Shown: piece by piece, positions 22,466 through 30,656 of the stretch | Numbering within the stretch: the stretch's first letter is position 1 | Layout: every line of letters begins with the position of its first letter | DNA from: an uncultured Clostridia bacterium | GTDB taxonomy: Bacteria > Bacillota > Clostridia > Oscillospirales > Ruminococcaceae | Length of the DNA stretch: 32,815 nt | NCBI GenBank assembly: GCA_937901465.1 | Contig: CALGTU010000115.1 | Span: 1-32,815 of the forward strand | Direction of reading: 5' to 3' | Translations under genes and position numbers: made by a program | The notes under the pieces: model-generated | The model's database searches: none | Seen by the model: the letters and a program-made list of their open reading frames with translations, nothing else | What the model was told of the DNA's origin: nothing

Positions 22466-24975
22466 AGAAAGCCATAACCAGACAAGTCGTTGTCAAAACA
22501 GCAGCTCTCATTTTAGGCGGGCTTGCGGTTTTAGGAATCATCTGTATAATCATGTGGTTCAAACTGCGTGAAATAACAACAAGTCAGGTTGAAAACCACG
22601 TTTCAGGATATGGAGCTATGGCAGCACAGATAATAGATAACCACCTCAATGACGAAATAGCATCTCTTGAAATGATGACTTCTGTAATCGACAAAAAAAC
22701 AGGAATACCCGATTATGATTTCGAAAATGAATATGGTATTTCTTATGGCGTTATGAGGATTACAGGCGAAGCAACATACGGACAACAACTTGACTTTTCC
22801 GAATCCGGTGCATTCTTTGAAGCACTCCACGGAAACCCTTCGGTAAGTTCCGATTCAGAAAAAACTCTTTTCGCTGTTCCTGTTTATAACAACGGAAATG
22901 TAAAATTTGTTTTCTATAAGCTTTGTGATAATGATGTTCTTGCAGAACATGTAGACCTTACCTGCTATGGCGGGATAGGCGAATGTATGCTTATAGACAT
23001 AGACGGAAACATAGTATTCCGTTCACAGAATGCAAAAAATAAAAAAGAACTTTCTTTCTATACTTCTGAAGAAAAAACAGAAACCATGGAAGCCATAAGA
23101 GAGACAATGAATGTAAATATTTCTGCGGCAAAATTCAACCCTTATGATGAAACGGTGATTTTTGCTTCAGAAACAAACTATCCTAATCTTTATCTCATAG
23201 GATATGTTCCTTATGCCGCACCTGCGGGAGATATAAAGCTTATTGTCCCCCTTGTTTTATGGACATTCGGTCTGTTATGGGTTCTTATCGTTATAGTTTT
23301 CGTTTATCTTATGAATGCCGAACAAAAGGTTCAGCAGAGCGAAGAACTCAGACAAGCGAAGATTTCGGCCGAAAAAGCAAACAGAGCAAAGAGCGATTTT
23401 CTTGCTAATATGTCCCATGAAATAAGAACTCCCATAAACGCTGTTATCGGTATGAACGAAATGATTTTAAGAGAATCAAAAGAAGGCAATATAAGAGAAT
23501 ACGCAACAAATATTGATTCTGCGAGCCATAATCTTTTGGGAATTATAAATGACATCTTAGACTTTTCCAAGATTGAATCAGGTAAGGTTGATATCGACCT
23601 TCAGAATTATAAACTCAGTTCGCTTTTAAGAGATATGACAAATATGATAAGTCTTAAAGCAGAACAGAAAAATCTTGTTTTCAATGTAAAAGTAAATGAA
23701 AACACTCCCGATTTGCTTTATGGTGACGACCTTAAAATCAAACAGATTATTTTAAATCTTCTTACAAACGCTGTTAAATACACTCATAACGGCAGCGTAA
23801 CCCTTGATGTAGGATACAGTAAATCAGAAAACAATGACGAAATAATGCTTGATATTTCGGTTTCTGATACAGGTATCGGCATAAAGGAAGAAGAGATGCC
23901 ATCGCTTTTCGAAAACTTCAGTCGTTTTGATATATCGGCAAACAGAAATATCGAAGGAACAGGCTTAGGCCTTGCGATAACATATAATCTTGTAAGAATT
24001 ATGGGCGGTGAAATCGCGGCAGAAAGTGAATACGGAAAAGGCTCTGTATTTAAAATTTCCGTTCCTCAGAAAGTAACAGGAGAAGATGTAATAGGAACAG
24101 ACTGGGATAAAATCCCCGAAGCAGAAACTCCTGTTTTAAAATCGGAATTCATAGTTCCCGATGCATCAATTCTTATTGTCGATGACAACAAGATGAACCT
24201 TATGGTTGCTAAAAATCTTCTCAAACATACAAAGGCGAAAATAACAACTTGTATGAGTGGCGAAGAAACAATAGAACTTGTTAAGGAAAACAAATTCGAT
24301 ATCATTCTTCTTGACCATATGATGCCTCATATGGACGGTATCGAAACTCTCAAACATCTTAAATCAATGGATGATAACAAGAGTAATAATGCCGCTGTTA
24401 TAGCACTTACGGCAAACGCTGTTTCAGGCGTTAAGGATATGTATATTGCAGAAGGTTTTGATGACTATATAAGCAAACCCGTAACGGGAAATATGCTTGA
24501 AGAAAAGCTCCTGAAATTCCTTTCCGAAGAAAAAATTGTCTATACAGAAAATAAGACAGAAGAAGAAACACCCGAAATCAGAAACGATGAGCCCTCTGGT
24601 GAAAACAACGTTTCTCCTGTTTTTGATTCAGATATCGGCAAAACGTATCTCAGCAACGATGATGAACTTTATGCAGAAATTCTTGATATGTTCTGTGAGA
24701 TGTATGACGAAAAATCAGAAGAACTCGAAAAGTTTGTTTCAGAAGAAAACTGGCAACAGTATACTGTTGCTATCCACGCTCTTAAATCAAATGCCCTTAA
24801 TATAGGCGGAAAAAGACTTTCAGAACTCTGCCTTAAACTTGAAAAAGCAGGAAAGAAAATAAAGGCGGGCGAAGAAACAGAGGAAAATATTTCTTTCATA
24901 AAGAAAAATCATCCGATTTCAATCAGCCTTTTCAAAGAAACAGTAAAACTTGCTAATGAATATTTAGGCAAATAA
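22462..24975 (+). CDS. Hybrid sensor histidine kinase with REC and HPt domains
   Basis: An 837-residue membrane kinase. Order: membrane segment (about 13-33), an outside sensing domain of about 220 residues, second membrane segment (about 258-284), and a short coiled coil. Then come HisKA with the phospho-His319 in FLANMSHEIRTPINAVIG, HATPase_c with LLTNAVKY, DTGIGI and GTGLGLAI, and a receiver domain with DD 574-575 and phospho-Asp618 in ILLDHMMPHMDG. The C-terminal HPt domain has His772 in AIHALKSNALNIGG. This allows a His-Asp-His relay in one chain, with a separate output regulator that is not in the window. The start overlaps the second BMP gene by four bases. The BMP proteins are likely ligand-binding partners, as in LuxP-LuxQ. 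Confidence 0.93.
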   Translation: MKKAITRQVVVKTAALILGGLAVLGIICIIMWFKLREITTSQVENHVSGYGAMAAQIIDNHLNDEIASLEMMTSVIDKKTGIPDYDFENEYGISYGVMRITGEATYGQQLDFSESGAFFEALHGNPSVSSDSEKTLFAVPVYNNGNVKFVFYKLCDNDVLAEHVDLTCYGGIGECMLIDIDGNIVFRSQNAKNKKELSFYTSEEKTETMEAIRETMNVNISAAKFNPYDETVIFASETNYPNLYLIGYVPYAAPAGDIKLIVPLVLWTFGLLWVLIVIVFVYLMNAEQKVQQSEELRQAKISAEKANRAKSDFLANMSHEIRTPINAVIGMNEMILRESKEGNIREYATNIDSASHNLLGIINDILDFSKIESGKVDIDLQNYKLSSLLRDMTNMISLKAEQKNLVFNVKVNENTPDLLYGDDLKIKQIILNLLTNAVKYTHNGSVTLDVGYSKSENNDEIMLDISVSDTGIGIKEEEMPSLFENFSRFDISANRNIEGTGLGLAITYNLVRIMGGEIAAESEYGKGSVFKISVPQKVTGEDVIGTDWDKIPEAETPVLKSEFIVPDASILIVDDNKMNLMVAKNLLKHTKAKITTCMSGEETIELVKENKFDIILLDHMMPHMDGIETLKHLKSMDDNKSNNAAVIALTANAVSGVKDMYIAEGFDDYISKPVTGNMLEEKLLKFLSEEKIVYTENKTEEETPEIRNDEPSGENNVSPVFDSDIGKTYLSNDDELYAEILDMFCEMYDEKSEELEKFVSEENWQQYTVAIHALKSNALNIGGKRLSELCLKLEKAGKKIKAGEETEENISFIKKNHPISISLFKETVKLANEYLGK

Positions 24976-25010
24976 AAAATCGTACTCGGATTTTTCCGAG
25001 TACGATTTTT
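24974..25010. terminator. Bidirectional terminator between the kinase and tautomerase genes
   Basis: AAAAATCGTACTCGGA and TCCGAGTACGATTTTT form a long perfect stem flanked by A and T runs on both sides. It serves the rightward kinase operon and the leftward MIF-like gene. Confidence 0.92.
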
Positions 25011-25013
25011 GCT

Positions 25014-25355
25014 TTAAAGATTAGAACCGTTCCAGCCCCATGTATCCATCATCGTATAACTAACATATACGCAATCGGGTGAGAGCGAAAGATTTTCTGT
25101 CAGTATCCCTGTTATTCTTGCGGTAAGGTCTGAAAGAGCATTCTGCGATGCGCTTCCGTAAACACTCACTTCAACCATAGCCGCGGGAACATTCTCTCCT
25201 CTGAAAAAGAGTTTTTTATCTCCCTCAACGCATACCATAAGCCACATTTCTGACTTTCCGGGAATTGCTGTTATCGCTTTTCCGAGTTCGGTTTTTATGA
25301 TGTTTACTTTTTCATCAGAAACTTCTCTGTTTGTTTTTACATTTATAAAAGGCAT
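25014..25355 (-). CDS. MIF/tautomerase-family protein
   Basis: A 113-residue protein of the macrophage migration inhibitory factor family. The N-terminal Pro (Pro2, exposed after removal of Met, in MPFINVKTN) is the catalytic residue of these trimeric tautomerases. EMWLMVCVEGDKKLFFRG, PAAMVEVSVYG and the C-terminal CVYVSYTMMDTWGWNGS agree with MIF proteins rather than with the shorter 4-oxalocrotonate type. Phenylpyruvate tautomerase activity is likely, but the physiological role in bacteria is not settled. Start at 25355 follows AGGAGG. It has its own promoter and shares the terminator with the kinase operon. Confidence 0.9.
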   Translation of the reverse strand: MPFINVKTNREVSDEKVNIIKTELGKAITAIPGKSEMWLMVCVEGDKKLFFRGENVPAAMVEVSVYGSASQNALSDLTARITGILTENLSLSPDCVYVSYTMMDTWGWNGSNL

Positions 25356-25381
25356 ATCAGTTCCTCCTTATGTTTTTTAAA

Positions 25382-25410
25382 ATTATACCACATATATCAA
25401 CTCAAAACAA
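25382..25410 (-). promoter_or_regulatory. Sigma-A promoter of the MIF-like gene
   Basis: On the minus strand TTGTTT (25405-25410), 17-base spacer, TATAAT (25382-25387). Confidence 0.65.
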
Positions 25411-25412
25411 GT

Positions 25413-25442
25413 AAAAAAATCCACTCGTTTATTCGAGTGGAT
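25413..25442 (-). terminator. Terminator after the recombinase-SpoVT gene
   Basis: ATCCACTCG (25419-25427) and CGAGTGGAT (25434-25442) form a perfect stem. On the minus strand it is followed by TTTTTTAC, seven bases past the stop codon. Confidence 0.88.
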
Positions 25443-25448
25443 TTTTAT

Positions 25449-27644
25449 TTAGTCTTCAATCTGTTTTCCTAAAAACTGTGCTGCCGCCTGAACAAGACTC
25501 AGATGAATATCCGTTGCTGTTGAGTCGGGGCTGGGTGCTAAAAAGGCAACCGCGCCCGTAACATCACCAGATGTTAAAATCGGTGCACAAGCTATTGCTG
25601 AACGGTCTATCCCCTCAACAGGAAAAACTCTCTGTTCTCCACTTTTATAGATATAGGTTTTTCGCTTTTCGAGGATTTCTTCAAGCCCTGCCGATACCCT
25701 GCGTTCGTTGAATTCTCTTTTCTGAACGCCTGAAACCGCGATAACATGGTCTCTGTCAAACACAACAACGGGGCAGGAAGCAAGCTTTGTTATAACATCC
25801 GCAACCGCCACAGCGTTTCCTGACATTTCACCTATCGCTGAATATTTCTTGAAAATAACTTCCCCGTCAGCACTGGTGTAAATTTCAAGCGGGTCACCAC
25901 CACTGATAACATTGACAGTATAAGCCTTTGCAGGACGGTTTTTCGGCCTGCATATATAGCGTGTTTCAAATGAGTTACCTATACTGTCAAACTGAAAATT
26001 TACGGTTTCCTCTCTTTCGGGCAAAGTCCCCGTTTTTAAAAGTGTGTCAATATCGGATTTCAGTTTTATCTCGATATTCTTGTTTTCATAGACATCTATT
26101 CTTTCTATTATAAGAGAGATATCCGACTTTTCAAGTCTGTCTTTTTTAAGAATATCATCGAAAACATCAAAGACAGTTTTAGACATTCTTGCGATTTCAA
26201 CTATCGAACTTCTTTTTCTGATATTTTCCTTTATCTGATTTTTGCATCCGTTTATTCTGTTTATGGCGTCTTCTTCGAGTTCTCTGTATGTTTCCTCGAT
26301 AAGTTCTTCGTTATCGGGATTTTTCATAAGTTCACGGATTTTCTGCTTTTCGATTGCTTTCAGTTCTTCTTTCGCACTGTTAAGTTGCTTTTCAAGGATT
26401 TTTATTATGTTGTCGCTTTCTTTAACAGTCTGTTCCTCGCCCGAAACTGTATTCTGAAGTTTATCAATCATATCCTCACAGTTGTTTTTGACAAGCCTGA
26501 TATAATCCTTTACAACAGCGTCAAGAAAATCAAGGGTTGTGTTGTGTGCCGTGCAGGCACTGAGCCCCCTCTTGTGATAAGAACCACAGATATATGACGG
26601 AGTGAGTTTTATTGAACTTCTGCTGAACATCGGTTCTCCACAGTCCCCACAGAATAACTTACCCGTGTATGGAGTGGGATATTTTTTAACCCCTCTGTAA
26701 GAGGTTGTTGTTCTTTCCTTGAGTTGTTCCTGTGTGTCAAGAAAAAGTCTGTCATCGATTATCGCTTCGTGGTGCTTTTCGATAACTATATGGTCGCTTT
26801 CATCAACCTTTGTGTCTTTTCCCTTGATAGTTCTTCGGGTGTATTTGTGTCCCCTGAATGTTCCTATATAATAATCGTTGCGAAGTATTCCCTGAACGGT
26901 TATGATGCTCCATTCATTCTTTACCTTGCGCTTGTATTCCTTTTCGGATTCTTCGGCGCGTTCTCTTTCCTTCGCCCTTGGGGTAGGTATATTCTTTTCG
27001 GTAAGATAATTTGCTATCTTCTTATATCCCCAGCCCTCAACGGAATAGAGCCTGAAAATTTCTTTTACAACCTCTGCCTCATCGGGAACGATTTCGATTA
27101 TGTTCTTCTTCTGATTTTTTATGATATATCCATAAGGAACAGCACAGAGCCATTCCCCCGCTTTCTGTTTCATATCAATAACACTGCGGACTTTCTTGCT
27201 TGTTTCGGTAACGGGCATTTCATTGAAAAGAAAACGGATTGCAATGTTTGTCCACTCATCATTTGTGGGATAATCAATGCCATCCATAATGCTTATAATG
27301 CGTATTCCCTTATCTCTCATCTTTTCAAGTTCGTTAAGACCCAAACTTGTTCTTCTCGAAAAACGGGAGAAATCCTTTACAACAAGAATTCTTGATTTCC
27401 CTTCAAGGAGATTTTTTCTGAGAGTCATATAGTTCTCACGCTCTTCAAAGGTATAACCCGATTTATCTCTGTCAACATATTCTTTAACGGTGCATCTCGG
27501 AAAATGCTGTTTTACATAAGAATTGATAATCTTGAGCTGATTTTCGATAGAGGTGTTTGAATCGCTTTCTCTCTCGGTGTCAACCGAAATTCTCGCATAG
27601 ACGGATATTTCTTCCGTAAGTTGTGAATCAGCTAACTTTACCAT
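25449..27644 (-). CDS. Large serine recombinase fused in frame to the C-terminal part of SpoVT
   Basis: A 731-residue chimera. Residues about 12-150 are the resolvase/invertase catalytic domain with Ser20 in VYARISVDTE, DRDKSGYTFEER and KDFSRFSRR. A recombinase domain (about 160-330), a zinc ribbon (LFCGDCGEPMF ... YICGSY, AC) and a long coiled coil (about 385-490) follow, as in integrases of mobile elements. From residue 582 (GGDPLEIYTSADGEVIFKKY) to the end, 150 residues match SpoVT: the last strands of its AbrB-like fold and the whole GAF-like domain with VFDRDHVIAVSG, VEGIDRSA and AAAQFLGKQIED. The first 30 or so residues of SpoVT, which bind DNA, are missing. The likely reading is an integration or excision junction within spoVT; a working fusion is the alternative. 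Start 27644 follows AGAGGA. Confidence 0.88.
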   Translation of the reverse strand: MVKLADSQLTEEISVYARISVDTERESDSNTSIENQLKIINSYVKQHFPRCTVKEYVDRDKSGYTFEERENYMTLRKNLLEGKSRILVVKDFSRFSRRTSLGLNELEKMRDKGIRIISIMDGIDYPTNDEWTNIAIRFLFNEMPVTETSKKVRSVIDMKQKAGEWLCAVPYGYIIKNQKKNIIEIVPDEAEVVKEIFRLYSVEGWGYKKIANYLTEKNIPTPRAKERERAEESEKEYKRKVKNEWSIITVQGILRNDYYIGTFRGHKYTRRTIKGKDTKVDESDHIVIEKHHEAIIDDRLFLDTQEQLKERTTTSYRGVKKYPTPYTGKLFCGDCGEPMFSRSSIKLTPSYICGSYHKRGLSACTAHNTTLDFLDAVVKDYIRLVKNNCEDMIDKLQNTVSGEEQTVKESDNIIKILEKQLNSAKEELKAIEKQKIRELMKNPDNEELIEETYRELEEDAINRINGCKNQIKENIRKRSSIVEIARMSKTVFDVFDDILKKDRLEKSDISLIIERIDVYENKNIEIKLKSDIDTLLKTGTLPEREETVNFQFDSIGNSFETRYICRPKNRPAKAYTVNVISGGDPLEIYTSADGEVIFKKYSAIGEMSGNAVAVADVITKLASCPVVVFDRDHVIAVSGVQKREFNERRVSAGLEEILEKRKTYIYKSGEQRVFPVEGIDRSAIACAPILTSGDVTGAVAFLAPSPDSTATDIHLSLVQAAAQFLGKQIED
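25890..25910. other. Candidate attachment junction inside spoVT
   Basis: The switch from recombinase-like to SpoVT-like sequence falls at the codons for V-I-S-G-G-D-P. In ordinary SpoVT the same place reads I-R-E-G-D-P-L-E-I, so the crossover core probably lies at or near GGTGAC on the minus strand. The matching half-site with the first 30 codons of spoVT is not found in the window. The precise core cannot be fixed without it. Confidence 0.45.
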
Positions 27645-27677
27645 ATTGAATTTATCCTCTTTCTTTGTTTTTACAAC

Positions 27678-27706
27678 ATTGTATCATAAAATAAGGAGTT
27701 TGTCAA
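27678..27706 (-). promoter_or_regulatory. Sigma-A promoter of the recombinase-SpoVT gene
   Basis: On the minus strand TTGACA (27701-27706), 17-base spacer, TACAAT (27678-27683). It is a strong vegetative-type promoter, not an obvious sporulation sigma G/F promoter. Confidence 0.8.
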
Positions 27707-27753
27707 GGGAAAGGGAGCACTACCGATAAAGAAGTTTTATGACAACAACAACT

Positions 27754-27788
27754 AAAACCCCCGTAGAATTTAATCTACGGGGGGTTTT
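27754..27788 (-). terminator. Terminator of the LRR lipoprotein gene
   Basis: AAAACCCCCGTAGA and TCTACGGGGGTTTT form a strong stem just past the leftward stop codon. The tail is short in T. Confidence 0.8.
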
Positions 27789-27796
27789 ACTATAAA

Positions 27797-30388
27797 CTAT
27801 TCTTCTTTTTCTTTTTGCTTTACTGTTATAGAAAAATCTTTTAATGTCTTGCCTTCTGAGGCAATTGCATCGATATAATTGCTCACGCTTGCCATTCCGA
27901 AGTTATCACAACTCTGAGAAATTATCTCTCCGTTTATATATAATCCTGGAACGAAATTCGCATAAGGAGATACTGCCGTGTCTATAAAAATTGCTGTTCC
28001 GCCTTCTGAAGCATGACAATCGAGAGTTCCGCCGTTTATTGTTATATCCGGTGCAAAGACGCATACTTTTGCATCTGTGATTTTAACTGTTCCCTCATCG
28101 TTTATTGTAAGCGTTCCGAAAGCCGAGTCATCAAGAGAAAGTGCAATATTTTCAGGATTTCCCTTTATTTCAAGAACGCCTTTTCCCGAAACAATTACTT
28201 TTGCATGGTTAGGATAACAGAAAACAGAAGTGCAGCCTTTGTTTTCAACATACAGTTTTGCATTGTCGTCTATTCTTATTGTTTCAACACAATCAATCGC
28301 CATGCCACCAGAATAAGAATTTGTATAATCTTCGTCCATAATCACTTCCATATAACTGTCTCCCGAAAGCGTAAGGTTTTCGGTGTATTCTACTCTCCTT
28401 ATTTTGATTTGTCCGTTTCCTGAAAGCGAGATATTGTCATATTGAATATAATCGCCTATGAATTCACCGTTTCCGCTGACATTAAGGCTGGTACTTAAAT
28501 AATCAACTGAATAAAAATAATGACCTTCTCCTGAGAAAGTTTCGGTTATCTTTGCATTTTCTATGATTTTAATATTTTCAGCACCTAACCTATAGGTTTC
28601 AAGCGAACCATCGCCCTCAAAAACGACATACATTTCTTTAGAACCTTTTTTAAAAACAAGTTTTGAAATTTCTGCATTTATTCTGTTTTCACCTATAAGT
28701 TTTATGGTAAGTTCACCCATTCCCGAATATGCTATCGCATAGTTGGCGTTATCGACTTCGATATTCACATTATCAAGAGTAAGAACTCCCTTTTCATAAG
28801 TTACACCCTCAACTTTTTCGCCCCTTAAAATATCTTTTCCGTCGATTTCGAGTTGAACATCATCGGGATAATTTGAACTGAAATAAGGGAAAGAACTGAT
28901 TTCTTTATTATCGCCCCATAGCATAGGCTTTGTTTCATCAGGATTTTTATTCGGCTCATCGGAAAATCTTGATACAATAAGTTCGTAATTCTGATACTTA
29001 TCAACATTGTAATTTTCAAGCAGAGAAGAAATATTGAGAGTTCCTTTAACATCAAGTTCTGATATTTCTTTTACATCGTCATTATGATAAACCTCAAATT
29101 CTATTTTATTATCTTTTGCTATAAGGCAAGACTGATAACACCCTGATTCATAAATACCCCAACCGGCATATGCGTTTTCATATCTTATAACATCAGAATA
29201 ATATCTCTTTGTATCGGTTTCTTTATCATAACAGATATAATAATCACATTCCTTCATATCAAAACAAGCGTCACAACCATGAATCCAATACACAGTACTA
29301 ACCCATGCCCATTCATCTTTTTCAAAATCAAAGTAATACAAATCGCCTGCTATTATGAGCTCGGGGAAATTATCATCAGAAAGGTCGACAAAAATTCTTC
29401 CTACTCCGTCTGGATAATACCAATACTCATTCGTTATCTTTTTTTCTGACAATCTCACTGCCCGCTGAAGAGTTGTTTCATCTCTGAAAGTTATATTCCG
29501 TTCGAATTTTATACTGCTGAATCCTTCTGTCGGAAAAGAAGCCGAAACTTTTGTTTCGTCATATACAAAAGAAAGGCATTTCTCAACCGAATCGGGAATG
29601 TAAATTTCTTTCAGCGTTTTTGTTTTGAATGCATTTGTCTTGATTTCTTTAAGACCTTCGTTTAAAGTTACGGTTTCGAGAGAACTTTCATAAAAAGTGC
29701 CACCTTCGATTACTTCAACCGAAGACGGAATTGTTATATGAGTAATCGCTGAATGTGAAAAAGCAAATTCGTCTATCTTTTTTATGCTGTCAGACAGGGT
29801 TATTTCCGATAACACAGATTCAGAAAACGAACGCTGACCTATTATTTCAACCCCATCAGGAACAGAAAACGAGCCTTTTCTGCCCAAAGGAAAAATAACA
29901 AGGGTTTTACCGTCAGAAGAATACAAAACTCCGTCAACGGATTTATATGTATCGCTGTTATGAATATCCACTTCTTCTAAATTTCTGAAACCTCTGAGAA
30001 AATCGGTAACATCTGAAACACCTGACGGAAGAGTGATTTTTTTGATTTCGTCTGTTCCCTTAAGAACAGGAAGCTCTGTCATTGTTTCAGGAAGAGTAAG
30101 GTCTTCTATACCCGAATCTTCAAGAGCCCATCTTGCGATTGAAACAACGGGCATACCGTCTATTTCTTCAGGAATAACAACATAACTGCTGTTTCCCGTG
30201 TATTTTGTTATTATAACCTCGCCCGACCTTACCGAGTATTCAAATTCGGATACCGCTTCTTCTGTTTCGGATATGGTCGTTGTTTCGGTTGTGGTTTCTG
30301 TATCTGATGATACACTATCGGATTTTTTATCACACCCCACAAAACAGATTATTGCCGATAATAAAAATAACGCAATAAGTTTCTTCAT
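27797..30388 (-). CDS. BspA-type leucine-rich-repeat lipoprotein
   Basis: An 863-residue predicted surface lipoprotein. The signal peptide MKKLIALFLLSAIICF ends in a lipobox VGC (Cys19), followed by a Ser/Thr-rich linker. Residues about 45-290 hold BspA-like leucine-rich repeats (units such as SVARWALEDSGIEDLTLPETMTEL and IGQRSFSESVLSEITLSDSI). A middle part (about 300-480) is Asp- and Tyr-rich and includes VDLSDDNFPELIIAG, like an FG-GAP or calcium-binding repeat. The C-terminal 350 residues have beta-helix-like repeats with many L-S-G-(D/N)-G segments. BspA-type repeats often bind host or microbial surfaces; no enzyme domain is seen. Start at 30388 follows AAGGGGG. It has its own promoter and terminator, and lies where cargo of the recombinase element would be. 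Confidence 0.85.
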   Translation of the reverse strand: MKKLIALFLLSAIICFVGCDKKSDSVSSDTETTTETTTISETEEAVSEFEYSVRSGEVIITKYTGNSSYVVIPEEIDGMPVVSIARWALEDSGIEDLTLPETMTELPVLKGTDEIKKITLPSGVSDVTDFLRGFRNLEEVDIHNSDTYKSVDGVLYSSDGKTLVIFPLGRKGSFSVPDGVEIIGQRSFSESVLSEITLSDSIKKIDEFAFSHSAITHITIPSSVEVIEGGTFYESSLETVTLNEGLKEIKTNAFKTKTLKEIYIPDSVEKCLSFVYDETKVSASFPTEGFSSIKFERNITFRDETTLQRAVRLSEKKITNEYWYYPDGVGRIFVDLSDDNFPELIIAGDLYYFDFEKDEWAWVSTVYWIHGCDACFDMKECDYYICYDKETDTKRYYSDVIRYENAYAGWGIYESGCYQSCLIAKDNKIEFEVYHNDDVKEISELDVKGTLNISSLLENYNVDKYQNYELIVSRFSDEPNKNPDETKPMLWGDNKEISSFPYFSSNYPDDVQLEIDGKDILRGEKVEGVTYEKGVLTLDNVNIEVDNANYAIAYSGMGELTIKLIGENRINAEISKLVFKKGSKEMYVVFEGDGSLETYRLGAENIKIIENAKITETFSGEGHYFYSVDYLSTSLNVSGNGEFIGDYIQYDNISLSGNGQIKIRRVEYTENLTLSGDSYMEVIMDEDYTNSYSGGMAIDCVETIRIDDNAKLYVENKGCTSVFCYPNHAKVIVSGKGVLEIKGNPENIALSLDDSAFGTLTINDEGTVKITDAKVCVFAPDITINGGTLDCHASEGGTAIFIDTAVSPYANFVPGLYINGEIISQSCDNFGMASVSNYIDAIASEGKTLKDFSITVKQKEKEE

Positions 30389-30412
30389 TCCCTTTATCCC
30401 CCTTCTTTTAAA

Positions 30413-30441
30413 ATTGTATCATAGCAATAAAAGGAAAGCAA
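30413..30441 (-). promoter_or_regulatory. Sigma-A promoter of the LRR lipoprotein gene
   Basis: On the minus strand TTGCTT (30436-30441), 17-base spacer, TACAAT (30413-30418), with an extended -10 TGA before the box. Confidence 0.75.
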
Positions 30442-30469
30442 TTACAGAGCGGTTACAAATTATTACAAT

Positions 30470-30497
30470 TTGGATACAAGAATAAAAAAGATATAAT
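30470..30497 (+). promoter_or_regulatory. Rightward promoter without a gene
   Basis: TTGGAT (30470-30475), 16-base spacer, TATAAT (30492-30497). No rightward gene follows. A transcript would end at the hairpin 30587-30620, giving a short RNA of about 115 bases. Confidence 0.45.
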
Positions 30498-30498
30498 A

Positions 30499-30522
30499 CA
30501 TTAAAACACATGTGTTTTAATG
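30499..30522. promoter_or_regulatory. 24-base perfect palindrome, candidate operator
   Basis: The bases from 30499 to 30522 read identically on both strands, with the centre ACACATGTGT flanked by AT-rich arms. It sits right at the expected start of the rightward promoter and about 60 bases upstream of the LRR lipoprotein promoter. A repressor site is the simplest explanation; the protein is unknown. Confidence 0.6.
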
Positions 30523-30586
30523 ATATTTGCATAACAGTAGCATCGATTTTTCAATTAGCACAAAATAAAATTATATTGACAATAGC

Positions 30587-30620
30587 AAAGCCGTACCCGA
30601 TATATTCCGGATACGGCTTT
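30587..30620 (-). terminator. Terminator of the 153-residue gene, copy A of a repeated hairpin
   Basis: AAAGCCGTA and TACGGCTTT form the outer stem with a CCG/CGG inner part. Nearly the same hairpin occurs at 31214-31250. It lies past the stop codon of the leftward gene 30657-31118 and is symmetric enough to work both ways. Confidence 0.75.
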
Positions 30621-30656
30621 ATATATTGAAATGTTCTACAAATCGAGATTTCCAAA

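Noticed and set aside
27631..27650. Match between the recombinase start region and the feoA operator region (GCTAACT..TTACCATATTG)
   Set aside because: The overlap is partly coding sequence and lacks the second half-site, so it looks like coincidence.
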